7,108 nt of DNA from an uncultured Candidatus Saccharibacteria bacterium (GTDB lineage: Bacteria > Patescibacteria > Saccharimonadia > Saccharimonadales > CAMLKC01). Shown here piece after piece: positions 1 through 7,108 of the stretch; the stretch's first letter is position 1; every line of letters starts with the position of its first letter. The stretch lies in NCBI GenBank assembly GCA_946479025.1, contig CAMLDM010000042.1, positions 1 through 7,108 of the forward strand. Direction: 5' to 3'. The position numbers and the translations under genes are program-made. Under the pieces are notes generated by a model, which was given only the letters and a program-made list of their open reading frames with translations, made no database searches and was not told the origin of the DNA.

Positions 1-88
1 GCGCGGATGGTGGAATTGGTAGACACGAGAGACTTAAAATCTCTTGGCCATAACGGTCGTGCGGGTTCAAGTCCCGCTCTGCGCACCA
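1..88 (+). tRNA. tRNA-Leu (anticodon UAA), complete, CCA encoded
   Basis: The cloverleaf folds fully by eye. The 7-bp acceptor stem pairs 1-7 with 78-84 (one G-U at 5/80). The anticodon stem pairs 28-32 with 40-44 around a 7-nt loop, with anticodon TAA at 35-37, which reads UUA and probably UUG leucine codons. A long variable arm (45-60, stem 46-49 with 55-58) makes it a type II tRNA, as expected for leucine. The T stem pairs 61-65 with 73-77 around TTCAAGT. Discriminator A85 is the base expected for tRNA-Leu, and CCA is encoded at 86-88. The gene begins at the first base of the window, so its promoter lies outside. A strong terminator hairpin starts within its last bases. Confidence 0.97.
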
Positions 89-125
89 AGTAAAAAAGAG
101 ACCACTGGTCTCTTTTTTACTTGGT
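85..125 (+). terminator. Intrinsic terminator of tRNA-Leu: 19-bp perfect palindrome
   Basis: Bases 85-103 are perfectly complementary to 107-125 around a 3-nt loop (ACT, 104-106). The core is a GC-richer stem, GAGACC/GGTCTC (98-103 with 107-112), followed directly by six T (113-118), which is the standard Rho-independent layout. Six A at 92-97 mirror the T tract, so the hairpin could also stop transcription arriving from the minus strand. The outer part of the stem is unusual because it includes the discriminator base and CCA of the tRNA (85-88). Confidence 0.9.
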
Positions 126-256
126 CTTGCCGGGCCAGATTTGAGCCGGAGGTCGAAAACTGCCAGTGGCGGTTTGAGTTTTACCTGCTTGACCGAGGAG
201 AGCGCTTCAGCGCTTCGACGAGTATTTTATTCTTAGTCCCGTATTACTTCAACTCA
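126..256. other. GC-rich structured intergenic spacer, no gene supported
   Basis: This stretch lies between the tRNA terminator and the lemA promoter. It contains an 8-bp stem (157-164 with 168-175, one G-U) around loop AGT, and a second 5-bp hairpin (201-205 with 210-214, loop TTCA). The second sits in a tandem 8-bp duplication, AGCGCTTC twice (201-216). A small plus-strand open frame across the tRNA and this spacer exists but has no coding support. The hairpins could be extra weak terminators or part of a dispersed intergenic repeat; neither can be decided from one copy. Confidence 0.45.
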
Positions 257-276
257 TCGATTTTTTCACCTTAAAA

Positions 277-285
277 TGCTATAAT
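277..285 (+). promoter_or_regulatory. Extended -10 promoter for the lemA-led gene run
   Basis: TGC directly followed by a perfect TATAAT (280-285) forms an extended -10 element in an AT-rich stretch. No good -35 box is present: the hexamer at 17-bp spacing (257-262, TCGATT) matches poorly, which is usual when the -10 is extended. Transcription should begin near 292, giving a leader of about 35 nt before lemA. This is the only strong promoter I see ahead of the eight genes that follow. Confidence 0.7.
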
Positions 286-311
286 AAAACCACAATAGAA
301 TAAGGAATTAT

Positions 312-317
312 AAGGGG
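312..317 (+). promoter_or_regulatory. Shine-Dalgarno of lemA
   Basis: AAGGGG lies nine bases upstream of the ATG at 327. This supports that start, and no earlier in-frame start exists close by. Confidence 0.75.
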
Positions 318-326
318 ATTTTAAGA

Positions 327-884
327 ATGACAGCAGTTTGGATTATCGTCGCGATCATCGTGATTGTCGCGCTGTTTTTATGGGTAACGTATAACGGTCT
401 CGTTAAGCTAAAGATTCGCGTCGACGAAGCGTGGAGTGACATTACGGTTCAGTTGAAGCGTCGTCTCGATCTTATTCCGAACCTCGTTAACAGCGTGAAG
501 GGCTACGCTGCGCACGAATCCGGCGTTTTTGAAAAAGTCACAGAAGCACGAGCCAACGCTTTAAACGCCCATGGCGTAAAAGAAACGGCCGAGGCTGAAA
601 ATCAGTTTGAAGGTGCTCTCAAAAGCCTGTTCGCCGTGGCTGAAAGCTATCCGGACCTTAAGGCAAACCAAAACTTCCTCCAGCTCCAACAGGAACTGGT
701 CGATACGGAAGACAAAATCCAGGCGGCTCGGCGCTTTTATAACGGCGGCGTCCGCGACCTCAACACTAAGATCCAGATTTTCCCGAACAATATTTTCGCC
801 GGTATGCTTGGTTTTAAGCAACGCGAGTTCTTCGAAGTTGAAGACATGGCAACCGTAGAAAAACCAGTTGACGTAAAGTTCTAA
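327..884 (+). CDS. lemA: LemA family membrane-anchored protein
   Basis: A 185-residue protein of the LemA family, at the usual family length. Residues 4-22 form one hydrophobic N-terminal membrane segment; the remainder is a long helical domain. Family signatures are clear: the VDEAW segment at 32-36 leading to RRLDLIPNLV (45-54), then YPDLKAN (108-114), ELVDTEDKIQAARRFYN (123-139) and the IFPNNIFA stretch (151-158). The molecular function of LemA is unresolved; the family is named after a Listeria antigen and is often found beside the membrane protease HtpX, as here (21-nt gap). The ATG has a good Shine-Dalgarno sequence, and an extended -10 promoter lies upstream, so this is the first gene of the run. 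The family call is firm; a role in membrane quality control is inferred from the neighbour only. Confidence 0.95.
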   Translation: MTAVWIIVAIIVIVALFLWVTYNGLVKLKIRVDEAWSDITVQLKRRLDLIPNLVNSVKGYAAHESGVFEKVTEARANALNAHGVKETAEAENQFEGALKSLFAVAESYPDLKANQNFLQLQQELVDTEDKIQAARRFYNGGVRDLNTKIQIFPNNIFAGMLGFKQREFFEVEDMATVEKPVDVKF

Positions 885-905
885 TCCGGGCGACCCGTTA
901 TCTAT

Positions 906-1784
906 ATGTACAGTGCGGTCGCAGCTAATAAACGAAACACGGTCATCATTATGGCCGTGTTTGTGGGGCTTGTCGGCGCAGTGGGCTGGGCGGTCAGTTA
1001 TACGCAGGGCAACACGTCGCTTGCATACTGGGTTATTTTAGTCGCGGCGGCGTATGCGCTCATCCAATATTTTGCTGCAAGTCGGCTCGCGCTTGTCATG
1101 AACGGCGCGTCGGAAATACAGAAAAAAGACAACCCGCGCCTGTATAGAATCGTCGAAAATCTTACCATTGCTACCGGTATGCCGATGCCGAAAGTCTACA
1201 TCATCGATGATCCGGCGCCCAACGCATTTGCTACCGGGCGCGATCCAAAACATGCCGTGGTCGCGGCTACTACGGGTATTCTCGACGTTATGAACGACCG
1301 GGAGCTCGAAGCCGTGATGGCACACGAAATCAGTCATGTGCGTAATTATGATATTCGAGTTGGGATGATTGCGTTCGGGCTAGTGAGTGCTGTCGGCATA
1401 CTTTCTGATATTGCAGTGCGGATGATGTTTTTCGGTGACAACCGGCGTAATGAAAATAGCAATCCAATAGTCATGATTATTGGCATCGTCCTCATTGTTC
1501 TGGCGCCAATTATTGCCGCGCTTATCCAGATGGCGGTTAGCCGTCAGCGCGAATACCTGGCCGACGCCAGCGGTGTGCTGACTACTCGTGATTCGGAGGG
1601 TCTGGCAGACGCGCTGGAAAAACTAAAACAGTACGGCCGGCCGATGAAGCGCCAAAGCACGGCGTCGGCTCATTTATTTTTTAACAATCCCCTAAAGGCC
1701 GGATCATTCAACAGGCTATTCAGCACGCATCCGCCGCTCGACGAGCGCATCGCGCGCCTGCGCGCCAACGCCAATAAATTTTAA
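906..1784 (+). CDS. htpX: Membrane-bound zinc metalloprotease HtpX (M48 family)
   Basis: A 292-residue M48 peptidase, the usual length for HtpX, which in model bacteria degrades misfolded membrane proteins at the inner membrane. The zinc site is intact: HEISH at 140-144 gives two histidine ligands and the catalytic Glu141, and Glu216 in REYLAD (215-220) is the expected third ligand. Other family marks are NAFATG (106-111) and STHPPLDERIARL (273-285). Hydrophobic segments lie near 12-30, 40-60, 151-175 and 187-211, matching the four-segment HtpX pattern with the active site facing the cytoplasm. The start at 906 keeps the N-terminal ANKRNT stretch typical of homologues; an internal Met16 would remove it and cut into the first membrane segment. 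No Shine-Dalgarno is visible in the 21-nt gap after lemA, so translation may depend on coupling. Confidence 0.96.
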   Translation: MYSAVAANKRNTVIIMAVFVGLVGAVGWAVSYTQGNTSLAYWVILVAAAYALIQYFAASRLALVMNGASEIQKKDNPRLYRIVENLTIATGMPMPKVYIIDDPAPNAFATGRDPKHAVVAATTGILDVMNDRELEAVMAHEISHVRNYDIRVGMIAFGLVSAVGILSDIAVRMMFFGDNRRNENSNPIVMIIGIVLIVLAPIIAALIQMAVSRQREYLADASGVLTTRDSEGLADALEKLKQYGRPMKRQSTASAHLFFNNPLKAGSFNRLFSTHPPLDERIARLRANANKF

Positions 1785-1795
1785 TGTGAGCACAT

Positions 1796-4895
<3,100 letters not shown>

Positions 4896-4896
4896 A

Positions 4897-5142
4897 ATGA
4901 GTGAATTTACGGATCTGCCGAGTATTGAGCCCGGTGAGTACGAACACTACAAAGGTAAACGCTACGAAGTGCTGGGCGTCGCCGTACATAGTGAGACGCT
5001 GGAATACCTGGTAGTATACAGGCCGCTATATAAATTGCCCGGACCGCAGCCGAAACTCTGGGTCCGGCCGTACGATATGTTCGTAGAAACGGTTGAAAAA
5101 AACGGCGAAGTCCTTCCTCGATTCAAAAAGGTGGATTTATAA
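4897..5142 (+). CDS. DUF1653 family small protein
   Basis: An 81-residue soluble protein that matches DUF1653 over nearly its whole length: HYKGKRYEV (17-25), a following VAVHSET (28-34), the LVVYRPLY strand region (38-45), LWVRP (54-58), MF at 61-62 and a closing PRFKK (74-78). The pattern of short alternating hydrophobic strands suggests a compact beta fold. No function is established for the family and no catalytic residues are evident. It has a strong Shine-Dalgarno in the end of ligA, starts 1 nt after the ligA stop, and its own stop overlaps the next start (TAATG, 5140-5144). It is therefore almost certainly co-translated with the flanking genes. The fixed position after ligA is context only and does not by itself imply a repair role. 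Confidence 0.9.
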   Translation: MSEFTDLPSIEPGEYEHYKGKRYEVLGVAVHSETLEYLVVYRPLYKLPGPQPKLWVRPYDMFVETVEKNGEVLPRFKKVDL

Positions 5143-5855
5143 TGGAACCGGCTATTGAAGCAGAAAATCTGAGTGTTTATAAGGAGAGACGACCAGTCCT
5201 GCAGGCGCTTAATTTTGACGTTTCAGCCGGCTCGATTACTGGTTTGATTGGTCCGAGTGGTTCGGGCAAAACAACGCTTATGCGGGCAATCGTCGGCGTG
5301 CAGAAAACCGGCAAAGGAGCGCTTGAAGTGCTTGGCGAGAAGGCGGGAAGTAAAAGACTCCGCAGTAAAATCGGTTACGTGACACAAGATGCATCCATCT
5401 ACGGCGATCTTTCCGTTATCCAGAATATCCGTTACTTTGCGACGCTGGTCCGGGCGGAAAAAAGCCAGGTCGAAGATGTCATTAAGCAGGTGCGACTGAC
5501 CGAGCAGCGCAATCAGCTTGTCGCCAGCCTTTCCGGAGGCCAACGTGCACGGGTGAGTCTTGCTGTGGCGCTGCTGGGACATCCTGATTTGCTCGTTCTA
5601 GACGAACCGACGGTCGGTCTTGACCCAGTGCTTCGCCGGGAGCTGTGGCAGCTGTTTCAGGAGTTGGCCGACGAAGGAAAAACGCTAGTTATTTCTAGCC
5701 ATGTTATGGATGAGGCTGAGCGCTGCAAGTCGCTTCTTTTGCTGCGCGATGGCAAGCTATTATGGCACGGCCCCCGGGTTCAGCTATTGAAGGCATCGAA
5801 CGCTCCATCGGTAGAAGAAGCGTTTGTTACAATGGTTAAAAAGGAGGGAAAGTGA
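5142..5855 (+). CDS. ABC transporter ATP-binding protein (ABC-2 exporter type)
   Basis: A 237-residue single nucleotide-binding domain that would drive export together with the permease encoded next. All motifs are intact: Walker A GPSGSGKT (37-44, Lys43), Q-loop Gln82, signature LSGGQ (130-134), Walker B LLVLDEP (150-156, with Asp154 and catalytic Glu155), D-loop GLDP (159-162) and H-loop His187 in SSH. The short C-terminal extension and the layout resemble subunits of ABC-2 drug, lipid or polysaccharide exporters. Substrate cannot be told from sequence. The start codon shares one base with the stop of the DUF1653 gene, preceded by an AAGGTGG site (5128-5134). The stop shares one base with the permease start at 5855, consistent with a fixed subunit ratio through coupled translation. 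Confidence 0.96.
   Translation: MEPAIEAENLSVYKERRPVLQALNFDVSAGSITGLIGPSGSGKTTLMRAIVGVQKTGKGALEVLGEKAGSKRLRSKIGYVTQDASIYGDLSVIQNIRYFATLVRAEKSQVEDVIKQVRLTEQRNQLVASLSGGQRARVSLAVALLGHPDLLVLDEPTVGLDPVLRRELWQLFQELADEGKTLVISSHVMDEAERCKSLLLLRDGKLLWHGPRVQLLKASNAPSVEEAFVTMVKKEGK
5843..5848 (+). promoter_or_regulatory. Shine-Dalgarno that decides the permease start
   Basis: GGAGGG near the 3' end of the ATPase gene. Counting from GGAGG (5843-5847), the ATG at 5855 is 7 nt downstream, while the GTG at 5852 is only 4 nt away. The ATG is preferred. Confidence 0.75.
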
Positions 5856-6598
5856 TGTTGTACCATCTTCGCACGACAGTCGCCACGACGCTCCGTATTT
5901 TGCGCCAACTTTCTCACGATCCGCGCACGCTAGTCCTCATATTTATTGTCCCGTGCGTTTTAATGTCGCTATTTCGTTGGCTTTTTGATGATAACGTAGC
6001 CGTGTTCGACCGTTCTGCACCGGCGCTTCTGGGCGTGTTCCCATTCATCATCATGTTTATTATCACATCCGTTACGACGCTCCGCGAGCGAACGACGGGC
6101 ACGCTTGAGCGGTTAATGGCACTTCCAATCGGGAAGCTTGACCTGGTTATTGGGTATATGCTGGCGTTTGGCCTGCTGGCCATTATCCAGGCACTGCTTG
6201 CGAGCGCATTGGTGCTCTATGGATTTAGCCTAAATGTCGCCGGTCCGCATTGGTTTTTGATCGTCATGGCGCTGGCGGATGCACTTCTTGGCACGGCACT
6301 TGGTATTTTTGTGAGCGCTTTTGCTCGCACGGAATTTCAGGCAGTACAGTTTATGCCAGCCTTTATTCTCCCGCAGGCGCTTATCGGCGGGCTTTTTATG
6401 CCGCTGTCGCAAATGCCGGATTTGCTTGAGAAGATCGCATACTTTTTACCTCTGACATACGCTATTGACGCGTTAAATTCCATCGTGAAATATACTGACA
6501 TTACTAATGATGCATGGCGAGACTTGGCTGTCGTAGCGTCATTCATCTTGGTAGCGCTGCTTTTGGGCGCATTAACACTTCGGAGGCGTAATAAATAG
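5855..6598 (+). CDS. ABC-2 type transporter permease
   Basis: A 247-residue integral membrane protein, the partner of the ATPase just upstream. Six hydrophobic segments lie near 24-44, 54-74, 98-122, 132-155, 165-183 and 224-242, the standard ABC-2 arrangement. The LRERTTGTLERLMALPI stretch (76-92) after the second segment is the family's coupling-helix region, and the FMPAFILPQ to PLTYAIDAL region (167-207) is the typical conserved C-terminal part. A single such gene implies a homodimeric permease with two ATPase subunits. The start at 5855 overlaps the ATPase stop by one base (TGATG); a GTG at 5852 would add one residue but is poorly spaced from the ribosome site. The substrate is unknown. 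The family is well known for export of drugs, lipids or polysaccharides. Confidence 0.94.
   Translation: MLYHLRTTVATTLRILRQLSHDPRTLVLIFIVPCVLMSLFRWLFDDNVAVFDRSAPALLGVFPFIIMFIITSVTTLRERTTGTLERLMALPIGKLDLVIGYMLAFGLLAIIQALLASALVLYGFSLNVAGPHWFLIVMALADALLGTALGIFVSAFARTEFQAVQFMPAFILPQALIGGLFMPLSQMPDLLEKIAYFLPLTYAIDALNSIVKYTDITNDAWRDLAVVASFILVALLLGALTLRRRNK
6582..6586 (+). promoter_or_regulatory. Distant Shine-Dalgarno before the PGPGW gene
   Basis: GGAGG lies 13 bases before the ATG at 6600, longer than usual. The other ATG nearby (6604) is in a different frame and so cannot be the start. Expression may rely on coupling with the permease, which stops 1 nt upstream. Confidence 0.4.
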
Positions 6599-6599
6599 A

Positions 6600-6965
6600 A
6601 TGAATGCTATACACAGAAAAGTGAGGCGAGTGGCTATAGCAGTTGCTGGAGGTGCTGTTTTGGTAGTCGGTATCATCGCAATACCATACCCCGGCCCGGG
6701 CTGGTTGATCGTTTTTGCAGGCTTGGCGATTTTGGCAACGGAGTTCGAGTGGGCCCAGCGTCTTCTCGACAGGGCGCGCGGTGAATATGACAAATGGCAG
6801 CAGTGGCTTAAGCGCCAGCCGTTGGTCGTGCGACTGTTCGTTCTGCTCCTTACCGGCCTTGTTGTAGCGGGTACGATGTGGCTGCTAAACGTTTTTGGCC
6901 TGGTTGATACTTTCTTCCATCTTCATATTCAGCAGCTTCACTCACCACTAGGACTATTTAAATAA
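6600..6965 (+). CDS. PGPGW-motif small transmembrane protein (TIGR02611-like)
   Basis: A 121-residue membrane protein with the diagnostic PGPGW motif at 31-35 following a hydrophobic segment (about 11-29). A second segment continues at 36-47, giving a hairpin with the motif at the turn. A charged, amphipathic linker follows (49-73, rich in Arg, Glu, Lys, Trp), then a third membrane segment at about 75-102. The family is known mainly from actinobacteria and other envelope-bearing bacteria and has no assigned function. The gene starts 1 nt after the permease stop and its own stop abuts the next ATG. It might be an accessory of the ABC exporter, but position alone is weak evidence in so compact a run. 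Confidence 0.85.
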   Translation: MNAIHRKVRRVAIAVAGGAVLVVGIIAIPYPGPGWLIVFAGLAILATEFEWAQRLLDRARGEYDKWQQWLKRQPLVVRLFVLLLTGLVVAGTMWLLNVFGLVDTFFHLHIQQLHSPLGLFK

Positions 6966-7108
6966 ATGAAAACACCTGTTTTTATTACTGGCAACCAGAA
7001 TAAGGCGGATTATCTTGCGAAGCTTTTGAATATACCGCTCGAGCACCAGAAAATCGACCTCGATGAAATTCAGTCGGCCAGCCTTGAAGAGGTGGTGATA
7101 CATAAAGT
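6966..7108 (+). CDS. Inosine/xanthosine triphosphate pyrophosphatase, RdgB/HAM1 family (5' part only)
   Basis: The frame opens at an ATG that directly abuts the preceding stop and runs off the window after 47 full codons. The visible N-terminus shows the family's nucleotide-binding opening, ITGNQNK (7-13), followed by YLAKLL, then KIDLDEIQS (29-37) and LEEVVIHK (40-47). This pattern, especially the DLDEIQS stretch, fits HAM1/RdgB enzymes that hydrolyse dITP, ITP and XTP to monophosphates and pyrophosphate, keeping deaminated purines out of DNA. The remaining catalytic segments lie beyond the window, so activity cannot be judged. No close Shine-Dalgarno is seen; AGGA at 6950-6953 is 12 nt away. 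Confidence 0.85.
   Translation, partial: MKTPVFITGNQNKADYLAKLLNIPLEHQKIDLDEIQSASLEEVVIHK

Noticed and set aside
1..125. tRNA 3' end as an integration (att) site
   Set aside because: The repeat at the tRNA end is an inverted terminator stem. No direct repeat of the tRNA end and no integrase are in the window.
44..274. Plus-strand open frame of 76 codons across the tRNA and spacer
   Set aside because: It begins inside the tRNA-Leu gene, runs through the terminator, has no ribosome site and shows no family resemblance.
1751..1764. GC-rich hairpin at the end of htpX as a terminator
   Set aside because: The stem is only 5 bp, no T tract follows, and it falls in codons for an Arg/Ala-rich conserved segment.
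5223..5582. Minus-strand open frame of 119 codons opposite the ABC ATPase
   Set aside because: It lies wholly antisense to a gene with all ABC motifs; its length follows from codon bias of the real gene. The same holds for the other antisense frames, such as 561-821, 3251-3610 and 3617-4039.
5852..5857. GTG at 5852 as the permease start
   Set aside because: It would leave only 4 nt after GGAGG, while the ATG at 5855 has 7 nt and forms the common TGATG overlap.

Overview
The window reads as ordinary chromosomal core from a small-genome bacterium, most likely Candidatus Saccharibacteria (TM7) or a related Patescibacteria/CPR lineage. This rests on protein style and gene company (LemA-HtpX pair, a basic-tailed multi-pass membrane protein, a LigA without zinc-finger cysteines, DUF1653, a PGPGW protein) and on very tight packing. 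It is inference, not an alignment. All genes read with the standard code and no in-frame UGA has to be recoded. Every gene is on the + strand.

Positions 1-88 are a complete type II tRNA-Leu(UAA) with encoded CCA. A 19-bp perfect palindrome (85-125) follows and acts as its terminator; its outer base pairs use the ACCA end of the tRNA. Positions 126-256 are a GC-rich, hairpin-bearing spacer with no gene I can support. An extended -10 promoter (277-285) lies just upstream of the first protein gene.

From 327 to the end there is one compact run of eight genes with gaps of 21 nt or less, or overlaps: lemA, htpX, an uncharacterised membrane protein, ligA (NAD+-dependent DNA ligase), a DUF1653 protein, an ABC-2 type exporter (ATPase then permease), a PGPGW membrane protein, and the 5' end of a RdgB/HAM1-type inosine triphosphate pyrophosphatase cut by the window edge. 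I see no convincing internal terminator, so much of the run may be one transcript starting near 292. Functionally it mixes membrane-protein quality control (HtpX, perhaps LemA), DNA replication and repair (LigA), nucleotide-pool cleaning (RdgB-like) and membrane transport. This looks like housekeeping genes packed together more than a dedicated pathway.

I found no mobile element, CRISPR array, toxin-antitoxin pair or phage gene, and no clear undescribed system. The most notable observation is that all four zinc-binding cysteines expected in LigA are absent from an otherwise full-length ligase. The unknown membrane protein, the DUF1653 protein and the structured spacer after the tRNA are the other points worth following.
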